Made by a program: the position numbers and the translations under genes
NCBI GenBank assembly: GCA_030949325.1
Contig: JAUZSQ010000016.1
Coordinates: forward strand, 1-64,000
Direction: 5' to 3'
DNA length: 64,000 bases
Origin: Sulfurovum sp.
GTDB taxonomy: Bacteria; Campylobacterota; Campylobacteria; Campylobacterales; Sulfurovaceae
The notes under the pieces: generated by a model
Database searches by the model: none
Seen by the model: the letters and a program-made list of their open reading frames with translations, nothing else
What the model was told of the DNA's origin: nothing
Shown here: in pieces, positions 48,159-58,185 of the stretch
Layout of the letters: each line of letters starts with the position of its first letter
Numbering within the stretch: position 1 is the stretch's first letter

Positions 48159-50135
48159 ATGTTAAAAATCATGCTCTTACTAGGACTACTACTGATGAAC
48201 CTACAAGCCAATGCACTGCAACACGAAGAATCACATTACCTACAACAACATGCCAACAATCCAGTCAATTGGTATCCTTGGGGAGATGAAGCACTAGCCA
48301 AAGCCAAAAAAGAGGACAAAGTGATTTTCTTGTCTATTGGTTATAGTACCTGCCATTGGTGTCATGTGATGGAGTATGAATCCTTTGATAACCAAGAGAT
48401 AGCCGACATCTTGAACAAAGACTTCATCAGTATCAAGGTTGACCGTGAAGAGTATCCCAACATTGATAAACACTATCAATCTATCTACCAAATGATGAAC
48501 CAACGTGCAGGAGGATGGCCTTTGACTGTGATTTTGACTCCTGATGCCCAAGTGTTTTTTACTTCAAGTTATCTGCCTCCCAAAGCCAAGTATCGTACCA
48601 AAGGGCTAGATGATATTTTGCCAGAGATGAATGATTTGTATCACAATAGAAAAGAACTCATCAACACCATTCTAGGCAATTTGAGCAAGGCTACACAGAG
48701 AAAATCACTTCTGCCTGTAGCCGATGCTTCGCGTCAGATTGATAGCAATCTCTCGACACTTTTTATCAAAAAGATTAGTGACAACTATGATGCAGAGTTC
48801 AAAGGCATAGGTCAGCAACCCAAATTTCCTCATGCCACAAGCTTTGATACGCTTTTGGATATTGCTAGACTTACCCTAAATTTTGATGCCAAAACCATGG
48901 CAGATGATGCACTCACAGCCATGGCAAAAGGGGGTATCAATGACCAAATAGAAGGAGGGTTTTACCGTTATTCTACCGATGAAGAGTGGAGAATCCCCCA
49001 TTTTGAAAAGATGCTCTATACCAACGCCGAACTCCTCAGTACCTATGCCAATGCTTACAAGATGAGTGCTAATCCCTTCTTCCAAAAAACCATAGACGAA
49101 ACTATCGCCAATATCTATAAGCGTTTTGAAAAAGACGACCTTTTTTACTCTGCTTCAGATGCCGATAGCGACAAGGTAGAAGGGAAGTACTTTACCTTTG
49201 CATACGAACCGACTTTAAAAGTATTGGAAAAAGAAGGCTTTAGCAAAGCCCAAGCCGAAATAGCCCTAGAGTATTTCAATATCACGCAAGAAGGTAATTT
49301 TGAAGGCAAGACCAACAACCCGTATATCACAGACAATACAGTCCCCCAAGATATAGCCAAAGTCAAAGCCATTCTCTTTGACATCAGAAAAGAGCGAAAT
49401 TATCCTTTTGTAGATTACAAAGTACAAACCTCATGGAATGCCTTGTTTATTCATGGATTATTCAAAGCAGGAGAAAAAGAAAAAGCCCTCAAATCCTTGG
49501 ATACCCTCATTACAAAGCTCTACATCAAAGGAGAACTCTATCACCAAATGGTACAAGGTAAAACACCCAAAATTAAAGGCTACCTAGAAGACTATGCCTT
49601 TTTGATTTCAGCACTCATCGAAGCCTATCAAGCCCATTTTGATAGAAAATACCTAGACTTAGCTATCATACTCAACACACAAAGTATCGTGAAATTCTAC
49701 AAAGACTCACAATGGCACATGTCAGATGACAACTTCAAATCACTAGCAGACTTGGGTGATGCTTCGTACCGTTCTTCTATGGCAGTGAGTATTGAAAACA
49801 TCTTGTTACTTGCACACCTAAACGACGATTACGATGCCTACAACCAAGCCTCATCTATGCTCACCCTCCATGCCCAGCAACTCAACACTATGCCCAATAC
49901 TCTTGGGTATGCTAGCAAAGTAGCACTGATGTTACAAAACGGCATAGTCATCATCAAAGCCAGTAAAGCAAACCTCTTGACCCATGCAAAAGCCATAGAC
50001 GAACTCTATTACCCCTATTTCCTTAGCAAAGCTATCCACACAGAAGACTACTCAGCCTGTACCATGCAAAAATGTTTTTCGACCGATATGAAGATAGATA
50101 AAGTATTGGGAGATATTGAGAGTAAGAAGTTTTAG
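48159..50135 (+). CDS. DUF255 thioredoxin-domain protein (YyaL/SSP411 family) with signal peptide
   Basis: A 658-residue protein of the YyaL/spermatogenesis-associated protein 20 family. Residues 1-19 form a signal peptide ([16 protein letters not shown]), which is less usual for the family and suggests a periplasmic location. The thioredoxin-like domain has [10 protein letters not shown] and [14 protein letters not shown]. An (alpha/alpha)6 glycosidase-like domain fills the rest ([22 protein letters not shown]). The true activity of the family is unknown. Redox or N-acylglucosamine epimerase-like roles have been suggested. AAGGA precedes the start. Confidence 0.92.
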   Translation: MLKIMLLLGLLLMNLQANALQHEESHYLQQHANNPVNWYPWGDEALAKAKKEDKVIFLSIGYSTCHWCHVMEYESFDNQEIADILNKDFISIKVDREEYPNIDKHYQSIYQMMNQRAGGWPLTVILTPDAQVFFTSSYLPPKAKYRTKGLDDILPEMNDLYHNRKELINTILGNLSKATQRKSLLPVADASRQIDSNLSTLFIKKISDNYDAEFKGIGQQPKFPHATSFDTLLDIARLTLNFDAKTMADDALTAMAKGGINDQIEGGFYRYSTDEEWRIPHFEKMLYTNAELLSTYANAYKMSANPFFQKTIDETIANIYKRFEKDDLFYSASDADSDKVEGKYFTFAYEPTLKVLEKEGFSKAQAEIALEYFNITQEGNFEGKTNNPYITDNTVPQDIAKVKAILFDIRKERNYPFVDYKVQTSWNALFIHGLFKAGEKEKALKSLDTLITKLYIKGELYHQMVQGKTPKIKGYLEDYAFLISALIEAYQAHFDRKYLDLAIILNTQSIVKFYKDSQWHMSDDNFKSLADLGDASYRSSMAVSIENILLLAHLNDDYDAYNQASSMLTLHAQQLNTMPNTLGYASKVALMLQNGIVIIKASKANLLTHAKAIDELYYPYFLSKAIHTEDYSACTMQKCFSTDMKIDKVLGDIESKKF

Positions 50136-50185
50136 GGGATGAAGTCTCTCACTCAAGAGAGTGAAAGTACAAGGATTAGCGTGAG

Positions 50186-51436
50186 TTATTTTTCTAAGCC
50201 CTTATATACTACATCATATAAAGTATCTTTAAATGATATATCTACACATTTAGTATAATAATTTTTATAACTCAATTCTGCAGATTGATGCGATAATACT
50301 TGTTCTTGTGTTTGAAAAGGACCAATACGCCATGAATAAAAATCATTGTTAAAATGATATAGTTTATTATATGACCCTATCTTTGAATAATCTTTACATT
50401 CATCATCAATCTCTCTTGATTCAACTTTCTGTTCTGATATAAGCTCTGTACCAAAAGTTCCTGCAATTCTTCCTACAGCTTGTACTGTATCATTACTTGC
50501 ATTGACATAGAGATAAACATTATCATACTTTGAACAGCCTGTATATGCAGTAAGGTTGTTATAAGCCATTTTTACAAGTCTTGCAATTTTATCACGACCA
50601 CCAAAGAAAGCGTTCATATATGTAGAGATAAAGCTATGTCCAAGCCCTGAAGTATTTGAAGGTAAATGATTTGGTAACCATGGGACATCAATTATATAGT
50701 CTTGAAATGCTGTAACATGCTGTTCATCTGCATATTTTACACCTGCTACATGGTCAGCAGGTGTACCTACAGAAACCATACGAAACTTACTTTTTTGGGT
50801 AGAAGTAAAGTGTGTATAAACTTGATTACCTATGATATTACCTTGTGAATGTGCTACAAGTAGAACATTATGATTTTTTTCAAAACTTTCTCTTACATAT
50901 TGTTCTCGGATTTTTTCTAAATCATTTTCATAAGTCATCATTAGAGTTAAATATTGTGCAAGGGATTCTTCACCATTTGAACCCAATGTGGGTAAATCAA
51001 ATATAAATGCAAAAAAACTTTTAGAGATTTGACCAGATTCTACAAGTCCATAATAAGTTTCTTGAATATCTTTAATTAATGTATCAATACCTTAGCCAAT
51101 TTGTATTTTTACTAAAAAATAGCTATTTTCTTCTTCTAGCCCTCCTATTTACGGGGGTTTGAACTTTTCAAAATATGCTCATTTTCATTTTGGCGAAGGT
51201 ATTGATGTATAGGAGGGATTATATGAATATTTAAATTGATAACTGTGACCTTCTACTGATGTATCTAGTCGTGAGGATGTATTTGAAAACAACATGACTT
51301 TTCGAAGTTTCTTTGTACTTTTTCTAGTCTCTGTCTCAGAGTTTTGAATACCATTGCCCATATAAATATCTGTCATGCATGGTTTAGAAAATGATACTAT
51401 GGAAGTTATAATTAGTAAAATATATATTTTATTCAT
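50186..51436 (-). pseudogene. exported alpha/beta hydrolase (lipase-like) disrupted by MITE copy 2
   Basis: The 5' part (51436 down to 51211) encodes a signal peptide (MNKIYILLIITSIVSFSKP) and the start of a mature protein, and then runs into the MITE and stops. The 3' part (51084 down to 50186) continues with LIKDIQETYYGLVESGQ, FIFDLPTLGSNGEES and the nucleophile elbow VAHSQGN (GxSxG-like) of a serine hydrolase. Removing the MITE and one copy of its 6-base duplication joins the halves in frame as NPSYTLIKDIQET, with no other change. The intact gene would encode about 376 residues. The insertion is therefore recent. Confidence 0.88.
51085..51204. repeat. MITE copy 2 (120 bp, 15-bp TIR, 6-bp TSD) inside a lipase gene
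   Basis: The ends are the same inverted repeats as in copy 1 (CAATACCTTAGCCAA and TTGGCGAAGGTATTG). The flanking direct repeat is ATGTAT (51079-51084 and 51205-51210). The target duplication differs from that of copy 1, so both are independent insertions. No transposase with matching ends is in the window. Confidence 0.9.
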
Positions 51437-51446
51437 CTTGTTCTCC

Positions 51447-52571
51447 TTATTTTATTACATTGATGTTAATATCACAGTCAGTACTTTTTTCGCCTGTAAC
51501 TATAAAACTACGACCTCTTAAACTATAATCATACTCAAAATAAGTATTCAAACGATTTTTCGTATTAAAACTTTTATCTCTAAGCTTAATATTAAAGGCT
51601 TCCACAGAACTATCATCTATATTTTTAATATGCTCATAATACCACCAACAATCATCAGCTCTATGTATTGCATCAAGCACATTATCCTCTTTATTAGTAG
51701 GGTCAACCAATGCCATTTGGTCTGCTTTAGCTTGTTGCATCGCAATCACTCTCTCAATTTCAGGATGATGATAAGTAGGCATCTCTTTATAAATCCACCG
51801 TTCCACTTCATCCCTCACCCCATTATCATTCACATCCACACCCAAAAGTGTAGCATCAGGATTTTGAGGTTCTGGTGGGAGTCTATGCCCTTCTATTGTT
51901 TCATACACTTCTACTTGAACTGTTGTTGTTTTGTCTTCATAGCCTATAGTGATAGTGGCTGTGCCTGAATCATTACTGCTAATGACTCCTTTCTCTACAT
52001 CTACAACATTATCACTAGAACTATAGGTGGCTTTTTGGGTGACATCTAGGGTAGAATTATCAGCATATTTGGCTAAGACAGCAAGTGTTGTACTGTTGTG
52101 TTCTGAGAGGGCTATGGTATTGGGGTTTGCTGTGAGTGCTACTAATGTCACTGTGTCTTCTGTGACTTTAAACTTAAAGCGTATAGCTTTTGTATGGATA
52201 GGGTGTGGTCTTTTTTTAGTATTATCTTGTATTTCTCTTTCTAGCTTTATTGGATTTACTTTGATATGATAAGTACCTATTTCTAATAATTTTGAAGGCT
52301 TAAAAATTAAAATATTTTCTTGAATTTCAATAGCACCTACTATGCCTTGTTTTTTAGATTTTTTCTTTTTGATTGTAATCGTATGCGTCTTGATAGAGTC
52401 TTCAATAATTTTATTATCAAAGGTAAAAGAAAATTGACTATTTTCTTTCACTGAATCCGTTGTTGGGTTTGGTAATATTGAGAGAAGATGTTTTTGAGAT
52501 AAGCTATGCTTTGAATGAGCCAAATTTAAGCCCAAAACCAAGATAAATATACTTTTATAAATATTTTTCAT
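51447..52571 (-). CDS. exported protein with Ig-like and BIG2-like domains and Ca-loop-like motif
   Basis: A 374-residue secreted or surface protein. It has a signal peptide (MKNIYKSIFILVLGLNLAHS). An Ig-like SbsA-type domain spans residues about 30-150. A bacterial Ig-like group 2 domain spans about 150-230 (LTANPNTIALSEHNSTTL, YSSSDNVVDVEKGVI). An acidic loop DVNDNGVRDEVE (about 255) resembles a calcium-binding dockerin or EF-hand-like loop, and a helical C-terminus follows. I chose the second ATG (52571): AGGAG is seven bases before it and one base before the ATG at 52577, and the paralogue at 56125-56367 uses the same position. The role is unknown. It may be an adhesin or cell-surface protein. 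Confidence 0.78.
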   Translation of the reverse strand: MKNIYKSIFILVLGLNLAHSKHSLSQKHLLSILPNPTTDSVKENSQFSFTFDNKIIEDSIKTHTITIKKKKSKKQGIVGAIEIQENILIFKPSKLLEIGTYHIKVNPIKLEREIQDNTKKRPHPIHTKAIRFKFKVTEDTVTLVALTANPNTIALSEHNSTTLAVLAKYADNSTLDVTQKATYSSSDNVVDVEKGVISSNDSGTATITIGYEDKTTTVQVEVYETIEGHRLPPEPQNPDATLLGVDVNDNGVRDEVERWIYKEMPTYHHPEIERVIAMQQAKADQMALVDPTNKEDNVLDAIHRADDCWWYYEHIKNIDDSSVEAFNIKLRDKSFNTKNRLNTYFEYDYSLRGRSFIVTGEKSTDCDININVIK

Positions 52572-52599
52572 ATTCATACTCCTGTTAATTTTAAATTTA

Positions 52600-53280
52600 T
52601 TTTATAAGTCTATCTAACATATGGGAAAGACCATAGCAAGGAGAAGAAGTTTTGAGCGTGTTTTGCCCAAAAAAAATCAAGCAACATACAAAGACCGTCA
52701 CATATCGCGTCGTCCATCACTAGAGAAAAGTTGAGTAACTATGCTTTTCTCGATAGCTTCATCAGGACGGAGACCCTTATCCAAACTATATCTTTCAATT
52801 ACAGCTATCTTCTTCTAAGTTCCCAAATACCAACATACTTCATCTCGGCATGATGCGTATTTTTCACAAAATACGGTTACTACCAATCTATTTTTTCTTA
52901 CTATTTTTTCCTCTGGGCATATCTCAAATGAGACTTATCCTAGGCAAGAACACACCACTGTAGAACGAGGTGGAAGATTTTTATGGCTTTGTTGCAAAAA
53001 AGACCCCAAGCATTTAGGGGAATACTTAACAATAAAATGTATAGGTTCATTGAAATTTAACGCAAAAATGGTTAAAATACGAATAAGCCTTGTGCTTGTT
53101 GAGTGAAGTCGTCGGTCGGAAAAACATGGGGACTTCACTCATCCTTTTTTACAGCCTCTTTTAAAAATCTTCAAAAAAAGCTTTGTTTATTATGGTAGTG
53201 TGTTTTTGGTTAGAGGGAGATTAATTTAAAAATGAGAGAACTTTAATTGAATTCTGATAAGATTAGGTCTAAAAATTAGA
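52600..53280. other. 680-bp stretch without an intact gene
   Basis: No credible ORF is present. Minus-strand text around 52690-52860 reads partly like eroded coding sequence (YSLDKGLRPDEAIEKS), but I cannot name a family. The piece near 52980 (GGCTTTGTTGCAAAAA) recalls the ends of some insertion sequences, without a partner end. I see a decayed region, probably a former mobile-element site beside the restriction locus. Confidence 0.4.
53101..53140. terminator. inverted repeat with T-tract
   Basis: GAGTGAAGTC and GACTTCACTC form a perfect 10-base stem around a 20-base loop. On the plus strand ATCCTTTTTT follows. It has the shape of a terminator but no gene upstream needs it, so it may be a leftover of the decayed region. 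Confidence 0.35.
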
Positions 53281-53289
53281 GAGCAAAAA

Positions 53290-54120
53290 ATGAACATATT
53301 AAGACCCTTACGAAAAGAAGAATTAAACACATTTTTTTCCGAACACTCACTCAAAGTCATTCAATACTTTATGAACACCTCTCTCTTCGCCCAACCCGAA
53401 GTATATCAAGATAAAAATTCTCTCCCCATTCAAATCCCCAAAGAACATTTAGAACAGTGGTTCGTCCAAGCCCTACAAGTTGAGTCGGTAGGAGCAGGAA
53501 GCTATCCAATAGACATTTTAAAACCCAATGAATGGGGTGCAGATGTCAAAATGCTTTCTTGTAAAGTAGATAAAAATGATAATTTAGGCAAGGGAGACAG
53601 TGGCGAAACTTCACTCGCTCAAAAATTTGTAGGCACAGGCATTAGTCTTGATGAACTGTTTAAAAATGAACAATATCAAGAGATTATAAATGGGTGGACA
53701 GAGATTTGGAAAGAAAAAATCCTCAAAGTAAAGACTGAAAAAGCCATAGATAGAGTGTATTACTTTTTCTTCTTGAGAGGAAGTAGCAAAGAGAGTTATA
53801 TCTGTGCCTTTGAAGTAAACAGTGATAAGATAAATACAGAAACCATCACTCAAAGAGACGAAAATGATAAAGTTGATAAATCGGTATTTTTAAATGGTGT
53901 GATTGATGCAAAATATGGAAATTCTAAGATTTATAAAGCTAAAAAAAGATTAGAGTTGAGATTGAAACCAAAAAATTTATATGATGATGGTTTTTTAGTT
54001 ACAATACCTACGCAAATACCAAACAAAGAAGATATTTATCAACTTGTGCAGGATAAGGATAAGTTTGATGAGTATATGAGAGAGAAATTATCTAAATTTT
54101 TAGATTATTCTAAAATATAA
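53290..54120 (+). CDS. putative type II restriction endonuclease (PD-(D/E)xK-like)
   Basis: A 276-residue protein next to a 5mC methyltransferase. The stretch SYPIDILKPNEWGADVKML gives Asp75, Asp85 and Lys87, which fit the D...(D/E)xK nuclease core. The rest is alpha/beta with no membrane part. I do not recognise a named family. The assignment rests on this motif and on the neighbours: an EVE/PUA-like protein 14 bases downstream, a convergent methyltransferase and a small HTH regulator. The recognition site is unknown. Confidence 0.6.
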   Translation: MNILRPLRKEELNTFFSEHSLKVIQYFMNTSLFAQPEVYQDKNSLPIQIPKEHLEQWFVQALQVESVGAGSYPIDILKPNEWGADVKMLSCKVDKNDNLGKGDSGETSLAQKFVGTGISLDELFKNEQYQEIINGWTEIWKEKILKVKTEKAIDRVYYFFFLRGSSKESYICAFEVNSDKINTETITQRDENDKVDKSVFLNGVIDAKYGNSKIYKAKKRLELRLKPKNLYDDGFLVTIPTQIPNKEDIYQLVQDKDKFDEYMREKLSKFLDYSKI

Positions 54121-54134
54121 AAAAGGAAAAATAA

Positions 54135-54674
54135 ATGAAGTATTATGCAATTAGAACAAATGACCAAGTAGCAGTTAATAATTTAATTAATAACAATGCT
54201 CAAGGATTTTCAATAGATTATTTAAGTTGGTATCAAAATGAAGTGGCTATCAATGATATAGTTTTTATTAAAATAAGTGGAGATGATGCAAAAAAAAATT
54301 ATGGTTATGATAATGCATTAAAAGCAATAGGTAAAATTGCGTCTTTGCCTTATAATATTCATATTCCTGCAGGTCGTTCAACAAATCATTATACTATAGA
54401 TATAGTTGTAGATATTATATTTAATAATGTAATCACAGCTAATGATTTATATATTTATCCAGAGGTATTAAATAGTATGTCTATTGGTGCTTCAACTAAA
54501 GGTATGCCAAACCAAGCGATAGGACAATTGAATAGTGATAATAAGGGAGAGTATTTGATTAAAGCTTTAATTAACTTAGGTCATTTAGATAATAAAAATA
54601 ATCAAATATTAAATCATTTTGGAATTATAGGTAATCAATTACAAAAATGTACAATAAATACGATAGGAGTTTAA
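54135..54674 (+). CDS. EVE/PUA-like small protein in the restriction locus
   Basis: A 179-residue protein. The text VAINDIVFIKISGDDAK followed by ALKAIGKIASL matches the layout of EVE/PUA-like domains (a buried strand, then a GxI strand), which bind modified bases in DNA or RNA. I do not recognise a precise family and this fold call is tentative. It follows the putative nuclease by 14 bases and ends with a 4-base overlap with the methyltransferase stop on the other strand. Confidence 0.5.
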   Translation: MKYYAIRTNDQVAVNNLINNNAQGFSIDYLSWYQNEVAINDIVFIKISGDDAKKNYGYDNALKAIGKIASLPYNIHIPAGRSTNHYTIDIVVDIIFNNVITANDLYIYPEVLNSMSIGASTKGMPNQAIGQLNSDNKGEYLIKALINLGHLDNKNNQILNHFGIIGNQLQKCTINTIGV

Positions 54675-55690
54675 ATACTATTATTTAAAACCCTCTCAAT
54701 CTCCCTAGCAAAATAATAAACCCCCACAGCAGGGACGGCATTACCTATTTGTCGTCTCACTTCTGTATTACTACCTTTAAAAATTAAATCATCAGGAAAG
54801 GCTTGTAATCTTGCTCTTTCTCTGTTGCTTAAGGCTCGTGGTTCTTCGTAGTGATAAGTCCATGTGCCTCCTCCTCCACTTGCTAATACTGTGTAGGCAG
54901 GTTTGTTTCGGTCTAGTTTTCGGTAGATATTTGACATTCTTCCTTTGACTGCTAATTCAGGTGGTAAATCTTTGAAATTTCCACCCTCTGGAATGGCTCG
55001 GAGTTTTGCCGTTGTGCTGGGTAGTTGTTTGATGAAGTTGTGATTTACGCATTTTGTATTGAGGTTTTCAAAGGCTTCTTGGCTTGTGATGTGTTTGTCT
55101 TTGTGTGTGGGAGTGGGTAGAATAAATTCTTCTTTTATATCGTCTCTTACGCCTATAAATAACACCCTTTGGCGAAGTTGTGGCACACCATAATTTGCGA
55201 AATTGACTAAATGTACTTGTAGAGTGTAGCCTGTGTCTTCAAATCTTTTGGTAATGATTTTAATCGCTTCACCTTTATTGGCTGATAAAATACCTTTGAC
55301 ATTTTCGGCTAAGAATACTTTGGGTCTTAGGACTTCTACAAAGTTTACAAAATTTTCATAAAGTTTGCCGTTGATGTCGTCTTGTAAGCCAATTTGTTTG
55401 CCTACGATAGAGAATGTGACGCAAGGAAATCCTCCCAAAAGTACATCATAATCCTCATCTTTAAAGTCATTTGGATTGACTTTGGTGATGTCTTCATTGA
55501 GTACATCTGTATCTTTGAAATACTTTTTATCATTTATTAAAGTCTCACAAGCATGAGGGTTTATCTCTAGGGCTTTGGTCGTTGTAAAGTTGAGTTTAGG
55601 ATATTTTTTACCTAAAAACTTGAAGTCACCATGAAAGCCAATATCTAAGCCTCCTGCTCCTGTAAATGTGGAAAAAATTTTGAAAGACAT
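54671..55690 (-). CDS. DNA (cytosine-5) methyltransferase, type II R-M
   Basis: A 339-residue C5 methyltransferase. Motif I is FSTFTGAGGLDIGF, motif IV is GGFPCVTFS with catalytic Cys90 (the usual Gln-Pro after the cysteine is Val-Thr), motif VI is ENVKGI, motif VIII is QLRQRVLFIG and motif X is RRQIGNAVPAVG. The start at 55690 has AAGGG before it. The longer version from 55744 has no ribosome site and would cover the promoter shared with the HTH gene. It is unrelated at the sequence level to the methyltransferase at 7629-8693 beyond the common motifs. Confidence 0.93.
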   Translation of the reverse strand: MSFKIFSTFTGAGGLDIGFHGDFKFLGKKYPKLNFTTTKALEINPHACETLINDKKYFKDTDVLNEDITKVNPNDFKDEDYDVLLGGFPCVTFSIVGKQIGLQDDINGKLYENFVNFVEVLRPKVFLAENVKGILSANKGEAIKIITKRFEDTGYTLQVHLVNFANYGVPQLRQRVLFIGVRDDIKEEFILPTPTHKDKHITSQEAFENLNTKCVNHNFIKQLPSTTAKLRAIPEGGNFKDLPPELAVKGRMSNIYRKLDRNKPAYTVLASGGGGTWTYHYEEPRALSNRERARLQAFPDDLIFKGSNTEVRRQIGNAVPAVGVYYFAREIERVLNNSI

Positions 55691-55788
55691 GATAACCCTT
55701 ATAATAAAGTCAGTAATTGTATCATATAAGCAGCGTTTTGTCAAGTTTCGTTTTTGCTATGTTATAATTAAAATAAAAAGAGAAGTTG

Positions 55789-56007
55789 ATGAAAGAGAAA
55801 GCAAGAGAGATTATAAATAATGAATTGAAGAAAAGAAAGATTAGCTATCCTAAATTATCACAGATGATGAAGGAAAAAGGGTATATTTATAGTGATAATA
55901 CGATTAGGACTAAAATTCATAGAGGGACATTTTCTTTTGTTTTTATGTTGGAAGTTTGTGAGAGTTTAGAAATAGAGATAATAGACACCAATAATATGCT
56001 AGAATAA
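55789..56007 (+). CDS. small HTH protein (DUF6471-like), possible R-M controller
   Basis: A 72-residue helical protein with an XRE-like helix-turn-helix layout (YPKLSQMMKEKGYIYSDNTI, then TKIHRGTFSF). It resembles DUF6471 proteins. It is transcribed divergently from the methyltransferase with 98 bases between, and has a TATAAT box at 55762-55767. I infer that it controls the methyltransferase and nuclease, like C-proteins of type II systems. Confidence 0.65.
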   Translation: MKEKAREIINNELKKRKISYPKLSQMMKEKGYIYSDNTIRTKIHRGTFSFVFMLEVCESLEIEIIDTNNMLE

Positions 56008-56124
56008 AATAAAGAAAAAAAGATACAAACCTACATAGACCCATTTACCGACTTTGGATTAGTTTTTTTGAATTAAAGAAGATTGATTTATACATGATTC
56101 TCTCCTTAGTTTATTTCATTGATG

Positions 56125-56367
56125 TTAATAGCAACAATCACTAGATTTATGTATTGCATTGACTACTTTATCCTCTTTATTTGTAGGGTCAATAAGTGTC
56201 ATTTGATACGCTTTCGCTTGTTGCATGGCAATGACTCTCTCGATTTTAGAATGATGATAAGTAGGCATCTCTTTATAAATCCACCGTTCCACTTCATCCC
56301 TCACCCCATTATTATTCACATCCACACCCAAAACCAAGATAAATATACTTTTATAAATATTTTCCAT
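56125..56367 (-). pseudogene. internally deleted paralogue of the Ig-like protein
   Basis: An 80-codon ORF starts like the Ig-like gene at 52571 (MENIYKSIFILVLG) and jumps straight to its acidic loop and C-terminus (VDVNNNGVRDEVE, MPTYHHSKIERVIAMQQAK). About 235 codons are missing. The break lies at the short repeat TTGGG found at both places in the full gene, which suggests slippage or recombination. Upstream and downstream bases also match the full-length locus, so promoter and 3' flank were duplicated. It could still give a short exported peptide, but I consider it a remnant. Confidence 0.75.
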
Positions 56368-56454
56368 ATTTGTACTCCTATTAATTTTAAATTATAAGTA
56401 TATCTACATAGGGGGAGACAGTAAGTATTAACAGCAAGAAACCCTATACGCTCT

Positions 56455-58035
56455 CTATCGTTTAAGACTTCCATAAGGCTTCACAGTACTCAATCTGTTA
56501 TCAACTACCCCACGACCAATGGTAAAATGATACAAGGTCTGATAGTGATTGCTTTGAAGTCCTATGACATCATGTAAAATATTATCTAAAAAACATCCGA
56601 TGCCAGTGGCTGATAAATGTAGAGAGGTTGTCTCTAGGTACAGCTGTTGTCCAATGGCACCACATTCCCAGTAAAGTTCCTTATATCTTGATGCACCAAA
56701 CTCTTCTATTTGTTGTGAAAATTGGGCTAACATGCCTAAGGTAAATGCTCCATCACTTGCGATTTCTTGATTACAAGATATGGTTTGTGAGATGACGGTC
56801 ATATCAGCATTTTTAAGTTTATATAGTTGTCCTGCTTTTGTATCTACTTTTTCCCAAAGAAATTCTTCTTTTAGTAAACTTTTGAGTTCTGCTTTATGTG
56901 CTTCATTTCTAACTAAAATATAGAGTCCTTGGTCTATTTCTTCTACACTATGGACAAATATGACTAAGTGAATAGGCGAGTTATTTGATTTGACAGAAGC
57001 TATAATCGTTTCAAATTCATTTTTGCTAATCGTACAATCATCTTTTTTCATAGCTTGAGCAGACCTTCTGTTTAAAACGACATCTTTGGCTAAGTTAGAA
57101 ATGTTTCGGTAAGGGTTCTCTTCATAGTGGTCAACTTTAAATTTCTTACTCTCTAAATCATCACTTAAGGTGGAATCTTCAATCTTTTCTAGGATGTCCC
57201 ACTTGTGCCAGTTATCACTTAATTGATTGGCTTTTCCTGCGTAAGATGCTTCTAAAGAGTTTCGTAAAGTATTAATATCTAACTCTGAAGTCTGAACACT
57301 ATCATCTAAAGTTACAAGCAATAACATATCAGAAAGTTCTCTCTCCTCAGGCACATATCTCTCTGCTTGGTCAAAACCTATGAGACTTTGAAGCTCTGTG
57401 TCTTTGGTACTAAGTACTTCTATTTTCCATCCTAAGATGTAAGCAGATATTTCTAAGGCTTTGAGTGCATGACCACAATCAAGTTGCGTATATCTCCAAG
57501 ACCGTTCACCATATTTCCAAGCTTCTCTCCAAACGATAGAAGACAAAGAGACTAAAAAACTATTGTTTGGTAAGGCTAAATCACTGCTTGTTTTAGAGAG
57601 CTGTTCAAGTTGATGTTCAAGGGGAGCATAGTGATGAAGACCATCTTCTATGCCTTCTATGTCTTGGGCTATGATATAGGCTTCACTGGGTTGTAAGTTA
57701 CCACTTGAAGCATTACATCGTAAAGCCCATGATTGCTCTCCCAATTCTTTGATGGCTGCGAGTCCTAGTGAAAACTGAAAAAATTGTGAGATACTTTGCA
57801 AACATAAGGGAGCGACTACTTTTTCTTCTTGTTTTGCTTGTGTAAATATTTGACTGTATTCCAAACTTTTATTTTCAAAAGAAAGAGGTAAGATTGTTTT
57901 TTGAGTATGCTCATAGCTACGATACGGATTTGGCTGTGTAGCCCAATCCATATATCCTAAAGACTTAGCATAGCGTAGGGGTGTATGTTTTGTTTCATTG
58001 TGATAGGTATAAACCATTTGTGTATTTTTATTCAT
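56455..58035 (-). CDS. SagB/ThcOx-family tandem nitroreductase-like protein
   Basis: A 526-residue protein with two FMN-dependent nitroreductase domains. The first has RCNASSGNLQPSEAY for FMN phosphate, as in SagB-type dehydrogenases. The second (about residues 300-520) is more diverged (DVVLNRRSAQAMKKDD, then ATGIGCFLDNILHDV). SagB enzymes oxidise azolines of RiPP peptides, but standalone tandem forms are widespread in Proteobacteria and no peptide precursor or cyclodehydratase is visible here. The exact role is unknown. Confidence 0.85.
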   Translation of the reverse strand: MNKNTQMVYTYHNETKHTPLRYAKSLGYMDWATQPNPYRSYEHTQKTILPLSFENKSLEYSQIFTQAKQEEKVVAPLCLQSISQFFQFSLGLAAIKELGEQSWALRCNASSGNLQPSEAYIIAQDIEGIEDGLHHYAPLEHQLEQLSKTSSDLALPNNSFLVSLSSIVWREAWKYGERSWRYTQLDCGHALKALEISAYILGWKIEVLSTKDTELQSLIGFDQAERYVPEERELSDMLLLVTLDDSVQTSELDINTLRNSLEASYAGKANQLSDNWHKWDILEKIEDSTLSDDLESKKFKVDHYEENPYRNISNLAKDVVLNRRSAQAMKKDDCTISKNEFETIIASVKSNNSPIHLVIFVHSVEEIDQGLYILVRNEAHKAELKSLLKEEFLWEKVDTKAGQLYKLKNADMTVISQTISCNQEIASDGAFTLGMLAQFSQQIEEFGASRYKELYWECGAIGQQLYLETTSLHLSATGIGCFLDNILHDVIGLQSNHYQTLYHFTIGRGVVDNRLSTVKPYGSLKR

Positions 58036-58185
58036 GGCGTATAGTAGCTGATAATTCTAAAGATAATGGGAGCTTTTATCGTAACCCCCTAAATAACCCC
58101 ACCAACCCAATATTAAGCAAACTACTACATAGTTAAAAGCAGTAAAAACATCACATAAAAAAGTGATTTACTAACCAAGTATATC

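Noticed and set aside
52935-53138. 67-codon minus-strand ORF
   Set aside because: It spans the inverted repeat at 53101-53140, has no ribosome site and no recognisable sequence.
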